A stretch of DNA of 64,000 bases. Source: Chinchilla lanigera (taxonomy: Eukaryota; Chordata; Mammalia; Rodentia; Chinchillidae). Of this stretch, positions 35,860-49,087 are shown piece after piece. Both the position numbers and the translations under genes were made by a program. How positions within the stretch are numbered: position 1 is the stretch's first letter; the number at the start of each line of letters is the position of its first letter. The notes below the pieces were generated by a model, which was given only the letters and a program-made list of their open reading frames with translations, had not been told where the DNA came from and searched no databases. The stretch covers positions 20,708,612-20,772,611 of the forward strand of contig NW_004955417.1 of NCBI RefSeq assembly GCF_000276665.1, written 5' to 3'.

Positions 35860-36035
35860 CTTTAAACTTTAATTTTTGAACAATTTTAGGTTGACACAAA
35901 AGTTGTGAAGGTAGCACAAACTGTCTCATGCTGAATATTAACATTTCATTTAACCATAATGTGTAATTTCTTAAACTAAGACATTAACTGAGATACATTA
36001 CTACAGATTTTCACATCTTTTTCAATAAATGCCAC
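35860..36035 (+). mobile_element. Possible ancient L1 3' UTR remnant
   Basis: aacaattttaggttgacaca, gaaggtagcacaaactgtc and attaacatttcatttaacc recall a common ancient L1M-type 3' region. Heavily diverged, judged by eye only. Confidence 0.4.
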
Positions 36036-36044
36036 CTTACCACT

Positions 36045-36205
36045 CATGGGGATGCACGCTTGTTCTCCCAAACACTACTGAGACTGAGTAAGAGGACTGA
36101 GGTGAGCTGGAGGCCAGTGCTACGCAGTGAGTTTGATGCCAGATTGAACTGCAGAGTGTCTCAAAAAGATAATTAAATAAATAGTCAAGTAAATAAATAA
36201 ATAAA
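36045..36205 (+). mobile_element. Decayed B1-like SINE
   Basis: 7SL-like order: atggggatgcacgcttg, then actgagactgagtaagagga, a tgccagattgaa core and gtctcaaaaagataa, followed by an AAAT-rich tail. Much divergence from a B1 consensus. Confidence 0.55.
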
Positions 36206-36210
36206 TGTCA

Positions 36211-39134
36211 TATTGTTGTTCAAGGATCCCAAACAAATAGCACTTTGCATCTCACTATCAAGCTTCTTACTGTCTACAGGTTTTGGCAGAGCCTTAAATA
36301 GTATTTTCTTATTTTCATGATGTTTATAATTTCAAGAAATACAGGTTAATAAAATTCTTAGACTAACCATAATTTTTTTATTAGATTTGATTATATTTTC
36401 TGGAAAAAATACAGCAGAGGTGAATAATCCTCCTCATTATACAGGCAAATGATATCAACATAAGTTGGCACTGTTGATATGAATCTTCATCAGATGGTAA
36501 AGGTTATTCTTGGCAGTTTTTTCTCTACTCTGCTGTGTGGAAACCAGTCAATAAGTTTACCCCACTCTCAGGAAGAGAAGAACGAAGTTCTGTCTCCTAG
36601 AGGGGAATAAATCTGCATATATTATTTAGAATTCTGTTAGGGAGATGTGCCCTCCATAACCCTCAATTTTTAAGAAACCATCAGTTCTGTACTTTCCGAA
36701 CTGAAAATACAAGTACTTTAGCAACAGCATCCAAACACTTTCTAATCAGGCATTTGCTTGACTGACCATAACCTCTATCCATTAATCCAGAAATTAAACA
36801 CAAAATTAAACTACACCCAGAAATTACTCATCCTATTGATTTGTGAGGATAAATTACAGTTTAGTTTGAATGTATCAGAATGGTTCAATCACTCTTTTTG
36901 CTTATATTCATCTTGAAATTACATTCCCACTTGTGAATACCTACTGAGGAAGCATCCTGCAATATCTTAATATTCTCTAAGAAAGTCAGGCTGACACTTT
37001 TTTGCGCTACTGTCCTACCACAGTGCACTACAACCATGTTTACAATCACCTTTGCCAATTTTACTTATACTCATTTGCGACAATAGTTTGGCTGTAAATT
37101 TCTTGAACCCTGAACCCTTTTCTTTCCGTACATTCACTGCCACATCTGTGCTCTCCTTCCATTTACTTACAGGAAAAGACAACCACAAATTCTATTTTAC
37201 TGGGAGATAAAACTTAAAATCTCTCCACCCTTCTCATTCCTTTCCTCTTGCGTTTTTGTCCTATTTTCTATCCACTGCTTCTCCCTAAGCAAGAATTCCT
37301 TGAACAAAAGCTGCCTTTCCCAAAATGCCGTTTCTGGTTGAAGTCAAGTGCAGAGAATGCCGCACACAAAGTTTTTCATTAGCATTGATCTTCAAGGACA
37401 CTTGTGATTGCCTTGCAAGGCATTTCTGACCCCGCCTGGACTACGTCAGCATTTTCCCTGCTTTCCCCATATTGTGCATATTCCTGATTATCAACCTGAG
37501 AAAAATATTTTACCAGTATTTCTGATATTCAAATAATTCACTGTTTTAGCACTCTGAAAAAATGTCATTGCCATGAACTCTTCCTCCTATTTAATTTATA
37601 TTCAAGTTGCATATAAATATATCTATCCTCAACAACTCTCTAGTAATACATATGACTCAATGTAATGTATTTTGCTTGTGGAAAAATATTCTGTGCAACT
37701 TTACAGGTTTTTTTGAAAGACTTTTAAATGTTGTTTTTTGATAACTCCCTTCTCTAGCTCGCTATGTGTGAATCATGAACTAAACATTTTGTTTCTATGG
37801 GTTTTTAATTATTTTGAGTACATCTTTATATACTGACAAGATGCTACACTTATTTCAGTTTAAAGCCAGTACAAGTGACTATTCCACTGGTAATAACTGA
37901 ATATGAAATCGAAATATAAAATTTGTTGTCACATAAAATTTATGTGATATTAGTGAGACAATATGTTCAAACATGCTATTTCTAATAATTCCTCATTAAT
38001 CCATTAGTGTCCCCTAATTTATGTGAAGCTATACCTCATTTTGCAGGTACCTATCAAGTGACTGAAAATTATTCTATGATCATGCATTTGTGTGAAAACT
38101 GTGGAATCATGTCATTCTAAAGATGGATAGTCTTAGTGATAATCCTCGATACTTATTCAGTAGAATGAAAGAGTAATGTGAGAATTCAAATTTTACAAGT
38201 GAAGGTAAAATTTTTCTACATTTAAAATTAGTAGAACAGGTGTTGATTTCAATGATTATAAAGAATCGCTAAAACTTAAACAATGGTGCAGAAGCGATCT
38301 TGATTAAAGGAACATCTAAATAGAAAGCTATGCCATTTTGTACTTACCTGATGAGATGTTTATGCATCTTCAGACTTACATTCTCTTGCTCCCTCTTTTT
38401 CTGTCTCCTAACAGAATATGTCTTCCTGTCTATTTATCTACTTACATTAAAATGTAAAAAGTGAGGCTACATCAAAGATCTATGCTGGCTACCTACTAAA
38501 TATTTGAAAACATATTTTTCTGAGAATATTAAACTTGCAAAATATTACTGAAAAAATAGATAAGCTATACAAGAGTTTATGAAATTTTTATCTTTTTTCT
38601 ACACATTCATGTAAACAAAGCATTTCATTTGTAATGATAGTATTTTTCTTTTTTGCAAATGTTAAATATTTTGTTTCATGCTTTATGTGACTGTCTTATT
38701 TAGTTACCCCAAAAGACATTGGACTGGATACATAAATACTAGAACTGTTTTATGTATTCATTATCATTTTCTTATTCAAGCTTGATTAATACATTTTCTT
38801 TGAGGAAAAAGTTATTCTTTCTAATACGTCTCCACAGTGACTATTTGGCACTGAAGTATGATAAACATCAATAATCATGTTTCTAATAGTACTAATACAA
38901 TCTGAAAGATAGTAATAATAGTATTAGTAGGAATCATTCTGCTAATAGTAGTAATACAGTCTCGATTTCTCCCTAACAATTGGGACAATAAGCCTGAACT
39001 CCTAGGTACATACACATACCAAATTATGTACTGACACGTAAATGTTACTAATTTTTTCCCCAGTATAACTTCTTTATATTCTAATATGTCAAGCTTCTTT
39101 GACAAAACTAAAGGAAAAGCAATCTTGAGAATTA
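36211..39134. other. AT-rich unique DNA
   Basis: About 2.9 kb with no supported gene, RNA or repeat. 37200-37480 is slightly less AT-rich and may contain an L2 relic, too weak to annotate. Confidence 0.5.
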
Positions 39135-39149
39135 TAATTTTCACCCTCC

Positions 39150-39278
39150 GAGATCGGGGATACAGCTTAGAGGCACAGCATCTGCTTGGCAAGTGTGAGG
39201 TTCTGAGTATGATTCCTATTACCAAAAAAAACAAATAAACAAAAAAAAAAATCAAAAACCAACCAAGAAACAAAAAAC
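39150..39278 (+). mobile_element. ID SINE with long A-rich tail
   Basis: gagatcggggatacagctta, core gcttggcaagtgtgaggttc, 3' end cctattacc, then a tail of over 50 bp of A-rich sequence. Flanked by taattttcaccctcc (39135-39149) and taattttcactctcc (39279-39293). Confidence 0.9.
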
Positions 39279-39293
39279 TAATTTTCACTCTCC

Positions 39294-40515
39294 TAACTTT
39301 GCTTGGGTTTAGACTATTATTTCTTACTTGTGGAATGCAGAGAGAAATCTTAAAGAATATTACGAATCTGACTTACCAAAATTCTTACTTGGCAAAACAG
39401 TTGCTCGCATGCTATGTGTCTTGACATGCTATCACCCAAAGATTTGTGCTCTCCCCGAACATGTCTGGATAATCTAATTCCTATATACTATATTTTAGGA
39501 AGATATTTTCTAAAAATATATGAGGCACAGTAATCAAGAGAGAATACAGCATGTCATTTCAGTGTTGTCTTAACACAGTATTTAGCAATCTCAACTTAAA
39601 ATTTTTGGTTGTAGGAAACTACTTGCAATTAATTTTATAATCTAATATTGGAATAGGCTGTACATTTACATGATTACTTACAGAAGTCTGTTAAGTAGAA
39701 ATGATAACAAAGATTTTTTTGTTTCCACCCTCTGTTGATCAGTTTTGGATTCAACTATTGTTCTATATCTATTTTTGTTGTTATTCGAATAAGTATAAAG
39801 AGCCATTTCTTTAAAAAAAAATTTTAACTAACCACATCACCTCTTGCATCTCCTGTCAACGGTTTGAACAAAATATTTGACAATTGTTTGACCCATATTT
39901 GCATGAGCTACTTTCCCTTTTTAATGTTATTGTTTGTATGCATATGAATGCAGTGCTCCTTAGTTATGACTATCAGTTAAACAACTTAAGTTGAAGTTGT
40001 TAGTCACTAATACCAAGGAGAATGTGTCCTTTGAGTAATAATAGATGATTTCAGACAGAGGATAGTAGCTATGGTTTATTATAAGACTTACACTTTTGTT
40101 AGTAGAATTTGAAGTCAGGATACCAAGATTTTTTCCCCCCTGGATTTTACACTGTGAGGAATTAGGGTGATTATCTTTATGAATCATATTTAGAAAATGG
40201 AAAAAGAGGATGGAGATAAAACTACAATTGGTAATGATGCAGTAGTCACTCATATTAGCTAAAATGGGACATTGTTGCATTTTTGTTTGTATTATACAGT
40301 GACCTTGCTTTTGTCTTGGCTTAGAAGGACTTTAAAGTATTCTGACTGTTTTGTTCTCCCTTCGTCCTGGTCATAGAATACCTTACTTTGATGCTGTTCT
40401 GTAAAACAGTTTTTGTTTGTTTGTTTGTTTATTTGTTGAACAGGAAATAGTTCACAGTGAATATTAAACTGGTTTTCAAATACTAGGGATTATTTGTTTT
40501 ATTTTTCAGAATTAA
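39294..40515. other. AT-rich unique DNA
   Basis: Nothing supported. A minus-strand 106-codon frame (39960-40280) shows no domain. A short TTTG repeat lies at about 40412-40438. Confidence 0.5.
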
Positions 40516-40530
40516 AATGTCATCTTCGCC

Positions 40531-40560
40531 ACGATCATCATCACCATCATCATCATCAAC
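40531..40560. repeat. Short (ATC)n microsatellite
   Basis: About nine atc/acc units, coding for serine repeats in the overlapping frame. Confidence 0.85.
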
Positions 40561-40657
40561 CATCACCGCTGTCACCCACTCCATTCTGGTGCAGGAGTTC
40601 ATGGGAAAGAGAAAGAACAGGGGCCAGAGAGTTTGGATTCCAGACCTGAGGTTCCCA

Positions 40658-40741
40658 AGGAGACTGGCAGTTCAACCAGGGAGACTGGCAATTCAACCTG
40701 GGAGGTTGGCAGTTCAACCTGGGAGGTTGGCAATTCAGAGC
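40658..40741. repeat. 21-bp minisatellite, four copies
   Basis: Four head-to-tail units of 21 bp, with the variants gagactggcagttcaacc and gaggttggcaattcaacct. Because 21 is a multiple of three, frames on both strands read as 7-residue repeats (RLAVQPG type on plus). No evidence that it is translated. Confidence 0.92.
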
Positions 40742-41340
40742 AAAAGCCAGTAAGTTTTCACCTAGGTATACTATGTGGTGTGTACAAACCATGACTGGCA
40801 GAAAGGTTTACAAAGCTGGAATTACTGCTACAGGGAAAGAGCATCTGCAGTGTGGGCTGGAAAGCAGCTATTCTGTGAACACGACAGTCCTCGGCGAGAG
40901 TCTCCCTACTGAAACAGGAGCAGCGGGGAGCTGCTGATAGGAGAGAGTGAACCGGAGATCAGGAAGTAAATTCCTGTAGGAGTCAGGCTCACTGATGGCA
41001 GCAAAGCACACAGTACTGTACAGAAAGGGTCAGATGCTGGAAACACAGGTGGAGGATACCTTACTGCAGAGCACACTGGGTTATGTATGGCACATCACAC
41101 ACACACACACACGCACACGCACACTCACACACACCTTTAGAGTCTTTGGTTCATAGGACACAGGTAACTATCCGAATGTACTGCTTTCAAGTTATTTTAT
41201 AAATTCAAATCAACTTTGTCTCATTGATAATCTCTTTACAAAAGTTTTAGAAGGAAAGAAATAGAAATGTGGAAGGAAAAAAAATACGTAATAGAAAAAG
41301 TGGTTTGTATCTAGACATCTGAGATTCACAGTGAGGTAAA
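40742..41340. other. Unclassified sequence with CA microsatellite
   Basis: Less AT-rich up to about 41090 (agcagcggggagctgctgat is a short imperfect dyad). It then has a (CA)n repeat at 41096-41134 interrupted by cg and ct. No gene recognised. Confidence 0.6.
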
Positions 41341-41357
41341 ATTTTACTCAGAAAATA

Positions 41358-41437
41358 TTTAGGGGGTACTGGAAATCAAACTCCGGACTTTGAGCTTGCC
41401 AGGCAGGCACTTGGCCAATGAGCTATATCCCCAGCCC
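41358..41437 (-). mobile_element. ID SINE without clear tail
   Basis: Minus-strand ID: ggtactggaaatcaaactcc, gcttgccaggcaggcac, ctatatccccagccc. Flanks ttactcagaaaat occur on both sides (about 41344-41356 and 41439-41451). The tail is reduced to a few T on the complement. Confidence 0.88.
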
Positions 41438-41554
41438 TTTACTCAGAAAATTACTTAAAATAATAAATATTATATTTATGACCTCTTAACTTCACATGTA
41501 CTAAGTATTAATCAGTGTCTATGCTGAAAATACATTATTGGATGTATGGTTTTA

Positions 41555-42065
41555 TAAAATTAATTTATTGGTGCACTTTTGATATTCATATTAATCACAT
41601 TTATCAGAGGGAGTTTGATTTGTACATGATATAATTTGATTCTTCTTTATTTCCCATCCTGCCTTCACCTCCTCTTTCCCTTCCTATTTACAAAGCTTTG
41701 CTCCCATTTTCCTTTCTTATATACTTTTTTTTTCTTTTCCCTTCCTTCCTTTCCCCTCTGCCCCCACCCCATACCCCTTTCCATTCAAACGTTTCTTCCT
41801 ACTTCCCAATATCTATTATACAGTTTGGTCTTCATTTACCCTTTTGGTTTCTCACACCATAAAAACAGTGTGAAATTTAAATGTGTGTCAGATTTATTTC
41901 ACTTAAAATGATGGTCTTGAGGTGCATTCACAGAATCCTAGAAATGTCTCATGTTTACCCTTTTTCATGGTAGAGTAGGATTCCATTATATATTTAAAAA
42001 AAACATTAATCTTAGGATAAGAATTCCTTTTGGGATTAGTTTTTTATGAGAATGTTGTTTTGCAT
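41555..42065 (-). mobile_element. L1 3' end (ORF2 end and 3' UTR)
   Basis: From 42065 leftward on the minus strand: decayed ORF2 end (complement of atggtagagtaggattccat), atttatttcacttaaaatga, then a pyrimidine-rich block (purine-rich 3' UTR) and an end shared with 55930-56065 (gtacatgatataatttgatt). An older L1 subfamily than the copies at 33 and 50 kb. Confidence 0.78.
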
Positions 42066-42201
42066 TCAAGAAAATGTCACACTATGTAATCCCATCTTGT
42101 TCTGGCAATATATTACTCTTTTCATAATTTTCAATTTTTCTTACACATTATTCTGCCAGTATTTAAGCTGATCTTATATGTGGCTACTATAACAGTTAGT
42201 G

Positions 42202-42308
42202 GGGCTGGGGATTTAGCTCAGTGGCACAGTGCCTGCCTGGCAAGCACAAGATCATGAGTTCGATTCCCGGTACTGGAAAAAAACCAAAAAAAAAACAAAA
42301 ACAAAGTA
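42202..42308 (+). mobile_element. ID SINE, well preserved
   Basis: gggctggggatttagctcag, core cctggcaagcacaagatcat, B box gagttcgattcccgg, 3' end ggtactgg with a tail containing accaaaaa. Flanked by a perfect 11-bp aacagttagtg (42191-42201 and 42309-42319). Confidence 0.95.
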
Positions 42309-42319
42309 AACAGTTAGTG

Positions 42320-45300
42320 ATAAGTATTCCTAAACATTTATCTGTAAACTCAAATAAGGAAATTATGTTTGTGGGCACACACAGACACATGTATAAATAT
42401 ATAGAGATGATTTCTCCATAGAGTTACTAAAGGATGCATACATATCTTCAAACATTTAAAATGGTCAATTTCTTTTCAAAGTATTTTTACAAGTTAGAAT
42501 CATATTGCTCTTTGATATTTTCATATATTTTGTGTTATTAGATGTTTAATGTGTATTCCAAATTAATTTGATATTAATTTAATGTATTTTTCATTTAAAG
42601 TTTTTGCAGGAAGTTTACATGCTTTGAGAGTAAGAAAACGTATATTAAAAAATATACCTCACCCAGCCCTGTTGTGTAGGCTCATGGCAGATTCTTTTGC
42701 AAGCCATCTATTTCTCAGCTTTGACTCCACCATACTGTTTTCCTGGAATTTATAAGCTGATGTTTACACTCAGAAACAGTCTGTGCAGATAACTACAAAG
42801 TTAGCAAGAACTTCCTTTACATTTCTACTTTTTTGGAAGAGCTTGGGTTGTATTTCTCATCCCCAAAGTAATGAATGCTGAACAAATAAGGCAAATACAA
42901 ATGCTGTAGAAAACTAAAACAAACAGAATAAAATTGCTTGAAATATTATATCCAAAGAGGAAAATGTTTAAAACACCTGTCAGTAGATTTTATTTTCTCT
43001 TGGTAACTACCTATAATTTCTTGTCTTTAAAATGACGAAAAACACGATATTAAATTCAGATCCGTTTGTTTTACAATACTGTTGTTCAAAGTACCTCATC
43101 AAGTTTCTTGCATTGAGAAAACAAGATAAAACTATTACTGGATGCGAGTGAAAGCAGAATGTAGTATTTAATTTTGCTCAGCAATGATGATTAAAATGAT
43201 TTTCTTCATATGTTATTCATTTACTTTTCTTTTGATCTAAAGTCTAGTTGAGAAGAAGAAAAAAGTTTCACATTCCAAATAAACTCTGAAAATGGCATCC
43301 ACAGGTCTATGAGACTTGGATATCCTAATACTTTATTTTTTTCATATCATATTTAAGAAAATCTGAAACCTTCAGGGTAGCTTTAGAGCTCCATCTGATG
43401 TGTCCTGTGCATGTTTCTCAGGTCCCAGCCCATACATTTACCCCATTTATAAAATGCTGCACTAACACATATTATAAATTGCTTCCAATAGCTCAACTAT
43501 GACAGCATTTCTCCTACTACATGTCTTCTGCATGCATTCTACATGCCAGAAAGTATTCTCTAATTGAGTTTTTGCATAACTAAGCTTTTAAATTTTGTTG
43601 GGATCTTTGAAAAATGTTGGCAGCCCATAGAGACTTTCCTGGTTATGTCCAGTCAAAAAAAGTTAATTTCATATATTTTATTAGCACATTTTTAATTTTA
43701 CAAAATACCAATTTTGTTGTGGTGGCATCATGTATGCAAATAATTTTCAGTACTGACTCATCCTGTTACCCTGCATTACAGGTAACAGTAAGAGTTTAAG
43801 GATTCTCAATCCCTTTATCTAGTAGTTTCTCTTTTACTTTCACCTCCTATTTATATTTCACATATTTGGGTAAACATAAAATTCTTATGTTTCTAAATCT
43901 GGCTTGTTTTACTTAATTTAATAGTAACATTCTTAAACATGCATCTTAATGTCCTGGCATATCATTTCACCTTTGTCTTGGCATATCATTTCACTGATCC
44001 TAAGATGTCAGTGATTGTAAGACTATGAAATACTGAGCAAAAGAAAACACTACTACTGATTTACAACAAAATGTTACCGTGTTATTTAGAAGTTTTATAT
44101 TTGAAAATTCTTCTTTGGAATTGGTTGGATCTAAGTTTTTCATATGTAATTATTCTTTCCCCATTCTTGGGTGATGAAATGAAATTTATTATCTGTGTAT
44201 TCAATTCCAGGATTTTACACAGATCTGTGAAGTCCTCCTAGTACATACAGTATAACCGAATCTTGTGTGTTTGAAAGATGACAACCGAATTACAGTTGTT
44301 GCCTTAGATGACTTCTCTTCTGATTTATATTCTCCATTTCAGAAAAGGGAAAATATAAATGTATGAGATTTTTTTTATTAACTGACTTTGTTCATTTCTT
44401 TGTTTACTCTTATATTGTGACCCTCTCACACAACGTTTAATGCAGGGGAAAATTGCCTTTTTTCATTAAAAAATATCTGTATCAAGGCAGAAATTTCATT
44501 AAATGTATTTCAAGAAATTAGAGAAAGATTTTTTTTTTCATTTTACTGAACTATATTTTTCTCTTATGATAATCTTGGAAAATATCCACCAGAAGTCCAT
44601 TTCCTCCATCTTATTGATTTGCAAGCCTGTTAGATTTAAAATAACAGCTGAATGAAATCTATTAAGAAAAAAGAATAAAATACATTTAACAAAGTCCTGA
44701 AAAGACTTGCTTATGTGCTTCTCCAACTGTGTATAGATCATCTTCAGAAAAAAAGCAGTTACTTTTAAGGTAGTAGTGATTCCTAGGCTATCTAAAATAC
44801 TAATTTTGGTGTAAGTAAATAGAAATTCATTTTTCACTCACATAAGGCTTAGCTGAAGGCTTAATGGTAGTGAGTAACGGACTCAGGATGTTGGAGGTTT
44901 TGGCATCTACAAATTTAGCTGCTGGAATCTTTCTGAATGTCACAATCACCCAAGTCTCTGGAAAAGGAAGAGAAGAACTGAGCTGGGTACTGTATGGACC
45001 ATATCTGAAAGAGTTGTTAATCCGTTCTCCCATATTCTAAATACCCCAAGGCAGCATGTGAACCCCATGGATGCAACATGGATACAAAACCGTAATCCCC
45101 AACTGAATTCCCATTGCCTGGAACAACTCAGAAAGGTAATGCAATGATCTACTGCTACAAATTCCTCTAGACATCACTGTACTGATATATATTGTCTTGT
45201 AGTGTGGAAACATCTAATTTGCCTAAAAGTGTTCATTGTACATATTCTGTCTCTGTTATCAAATTTTACTAGCAAGTTCTAGGTGAGTCTTTTAAAATAA

Positions 45301-45685
45301 TTGAAATATTGCCTATGAGTTTCACTTTTATTATTTTATTATTTTTACATCAGATAAACTCTAATGTGTATGATACAGCCACATGAAAGAAGTATTCCAC
45401 ATTCTGATTTGATTCAGAAGAGTGAAAAATTCTCGCTTTCCTGAGCACGGAAGGGAACACAAGGTAGCACAGGGACTGTTAGAAAGAATCATACCTTTCA
45501 GGCAAGTATTTATCACCTGCCTGACAATGTCAGTATAGAAAAGCTGTTTAATTTACCCTGAAATACACAACTGAAAACCCATGACTGAAGAAAAGATACT
45601 TCAAAGTGATTCCAAAGCACATGATCTTCACTAAAGTAACTTCCTCTTTCCTCCTGTTTATTCTGAAGCCATATATACACGTATC
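42320..45685. other. AT-rich unique DNA
   Basis: About 3.4 kb without supported gene, RNA or repeat family. Minus-strand frames at 44538-44837 and 44827-45033 have no domain. Confidence 0.5.
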
Positions 45686-45686
45686 C

Positions 45687-45688
<2 letters not shown>

Positions 45689-45728
<40 letters not shown>
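45689..45728. repeat. (TG)n microsatellite
   Basis: About 20 uninterrupted tg units. Confidence 0.97.
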
Positions 45729-45730
<2 letters not shown>

Positions 45731-46596
45731 CTTGTGTGGTTTAACTGATGCAAATTTCCTCTTTCACTCTGATTAGATGCAATTTGAAGTTAAATATGCT
45801 CCCAGGTGAATGTTTAATTTCTTCCTTCTTTCCTTTCACCTACTTATTCCTTTTCTATGTTTTCTCCCTTTCATTTGCCTTACCTGTTTTTTCATTTTCT
45901 TCAGGCAGTTCTGCTGAATACTTGTTAAGCAGGAGGCACCAAGTAGATGCATTTATTTTGAGAAAAATACAAATGTTTGGCCCGTGGAGCACACACAAAA
46001 GCCGGTGCCAGAAGAAAAACGCTACCCGGTTCTGGTCATCATTACAGTCATCTGTGAGGACTCACAGCCTTCTCATTCTTTACTCTGACTTAGTCACCCA
46101 GCACAAAGCCTTTGTGTTCATTCTCTGCTTCCTCATCGCTGCTGATTCCAGGATTCACTTCTGTAATAGTTTTTGTGGGCTCGAGTCCACTGCTGCAATT
46201 CTTCAGCTGCCTTAACTCGAAACTATTTTCTGGGCTACACTTCAGCAATGCAGTTCTAATTACAGATTTCACATGTGATGTTATAGGTGCTGCAATTCAT
46301 TGTTCATAGATGTTGAAATTTTATGTTATTGATTGAAAAATCTGAAATCTGGAAGAATGGATAGCATATTTTCCCTTTCTTACCAACATAGCTACATTCC
46401 AGCCTGTTTTTAATTTGACAGTGGAATTCTGCATTGTATTTTACTCCATGTGTAGAATCAGAAAACACATTGGATCAGAATATAAGAAGAATCATATCAA
46501 TGAATAGGTAAATTCTATCTGCAATAACAATATTAGGGTTCGTGTGTATTACAGAAAAAAATGAGTAGAATGTATGTATGTTTTTCCTTTACAAAT
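45729..46596. other. Unique DNA with a chance long frame
   Basis: Contains a 155-codon open frame (45748-46215 plus), the longest unexplained one in the window. It has a hydrophobic Phe/Leu/Ser-rich first third and no recognisable domain, start context, splice pattern or partner gene. I regard it as non-coding. Confidence 0.5.
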
Positions 46597-46598
46597 AT

Positions 46599-46622
46599 GT
46601 ATATATATATATATATATATTT
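46599..46622. repeat. (AT)n microsatellite
   Basis: About 11 at units. Confidence 0.95.
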
Positions 46623-46839
46623 TATGGATCATGTTATTTTTTATAAGTATGGGGGAAGATTAATATCTATCTACCCTGATGTAATCTTTGCTTTTATTTC
46701 TATTATTATAGGACAATTTATCACACTCTAGCACATTATATAATGGGATCATATATTATGTCCTATGTTTGGACATTTTTTTTTGTTGCTCAGCCTAATT
46801 ATTGTAAGATTCAGTCACACTTTTACAGGTATCATTAGT

Positions 46840-47130
46840 GCACCAGTCAGGGTTTTATAGAGAAATAGATCTAACACAATGTATACAGATATATAAGAAA
46901 TTGTAAGATCGGCTTATGGTGGTCATCACATGGCTGGATGAGGAAGCGTGCAGAGGGTGTCTGCACAGTGGAGACTGCAGGCTCCAGTCCAAGGTCAGGC
47001 ACTCACCGCAGTGTCCCGTGCTAGTCCACAACAGACTGACAAGTCTACTTGGGAAGACTGGAGGATCTGTTTCTGAAGCAGAAGAGTCTGAGCTGGAAGC
47101 CTGGAGAAGGCGTCCATGCTAAAGGAAAAG
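46840..47130. mobile_element. Possible interspersed repeat (unclassified)
   Basis: Starts agtcagggttttatagagaa followed by atgtatacagatatataag, then a more GC-rich segment (ctccagtccaaggtcaggc). A start of the type cagggttctctagagaaa is common in a mammalian interspersed repeat that I cannot name with confidence. Frames within it have no domain. Confidence 0.4.
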
Positions 47131-48309
47131 AACATGAATGAGTCCTTCCTTCCTTATTTCCTCTTTACACCATCCAGGCCACAGAGCGACCCTAGGGCAG
47201 GTCCTCTATAACCTAGGGTGCAGAAGTGCTGAGATGATTTATTTAAGCTTCTCAGCTTCTCAACACTATCAACCACTGCATACAACCAGTCTTTTAATTT
47301 TAATGATAAGGAAATCCAATATTCCTGCTGGATTATAACAGTTTCTCTCTCTCTCTCATCCTCTCTCATCTGTCTCTTATTTATACTTTATTTGTATATT
47401 GAGTTTTTCTTAAAAGAGAGTCCAAGTGATAATTAAGCCTGTATGTCTTGTTTGCTGTGATCCAGCACATTATCTGGCCAGTGTGTCTAAAGGCGCACCT
47501 TGATTTATTATCATATTCACATGAGTTTTGCATGTTTGTTCGCCAATTAGTCTGGTGGTTAAACTGTATATGTGATAATGAACTTTATTAGGACTTAAAA
47601 TGATTTAAACAGATACTGTCAAAATAAAAGGAGAGCAGATGGAAGGGGAAAAATGGAATTGAGATGTGCTATATATATGTACCAACTCCCTGCTGTGAAT
47701 CTAGTCACTAGGTACTGCAAGCATATACTAACAATTTTTTTTAAAAAAACCCACTATCAACTATATCTACAATATAGTCTAATAAATGCATTTTTATCTG
47801 CACTTTGAGGTGCTGGTGGGAGGTGGTCAGAGGTCCTTCCTAAACGCAAGCTCTCCAATCCTCTCTGAAGCTGTCACATACAGCAGAGCTCAGTGTGCAC
47901 TTCAGGTACCAGGAGGTCTCCTTATGCACAGCCACTTGCTGCTGCTCAGTCTCCGGCTCCTAAACTGCTTACCCTGAGCTTCCTGCTTTATAACCTGAGT
48001 TGGAGTCACATCTCTCCCGCTCAGTTCATCCTTCCCCTATGTGGTCCTGTGTCACTTGCTTTGTCTTCCCCAGGGAATGGAGAATTATGATAAATTATGA
48101 GTTCCCTTCCACTTTCTCTTTCTTGCTCTTTATCTGATCCCACCATACTCATCCAGAATAATAAAATGAAAATGATACCATAAGAATATATTTGGTCATT
48201 TCATCAGATTATCATTATTCCAAATAAACTGTTAGTGCTACATATTCTTTCCATGGGAAATCTAATATGATAAGAAATAATACCACAAATCAACAAATGA
48301 GACTCCAAC
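47131..48309. other. Unique DNA with short CT repeat
   Basis: No gene supported. A (TC)n stretch lies at 47343-47375. Confidence 0.5.
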
Positions 48310-49087
48310 AAATTGAAAAGCTTCCTGCATGTCAGGGAACAGTCACCAGAGAGAAGAGATAGCCTAGGGGGTGAGAATAAAAATTGTCTCCCACTCTTTT
48401 AGTAAATGAAAAATATATCGATATATAAAGAAGGAAGAAATTAATTTCTAAAACAAAGGGTGCAAAGGAAAATGGACACATGAACTGAATATACACTGCT
48501 CCAAAGAAGAAGCACCCATGACCAACTAGTACATGAAAAATGTTTTGCATTTTTAGCCAACAGAGAACAGCACATCACAACAGTGCTGAGAGTCCATTTT
48601 CTCCAAGGGAAATGGTTCTTATTAAGAACACAAAAACAAAACATGCTGGTGAGGACTGGAAAAAAAGGAATGTATTGGTAGGAATGTAAAGTACAACAGC
48701 TACAGTGGAAATCAATATGAAGATTTAAAATAATAGAAATTTTATTTGACATACATATAATTCTTGGGGGTACACTGAAACAGTTAAAGTCATTAAACTA
48801 TAGTGATACATACTTACCTGTGTCTATAGCAGAACAATCCACAAAACTAAGCTTTCGCAGAAATACAAATGCAGTTTACATGCCTGTCAGCAGATTTCTG
48901 ATTAAAGATCACGTTACTGGTGTGGCAATACCTTGCTTCATGAATGCTTCTGTTTGCAAACAATTCAATTCACAAACAAAAGCTTTCCACAGAATTTTGC
49001 TTCTGTTCCCAAACTCTGCACTGGGTGATAAACACAACTATCACCACCATCTTCCTCACAGAAATACAAATGCAGCCATACAATTAC

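Noticed and set aside
45748..46215. 155-codon open frame, longest not explained by repeats
   Set aside because: No domain, biased Phe/Leu/Ser start and no gene context. One frame of this length by chance is not surprising in six frames of 64 kb, so I do not call it a gene.
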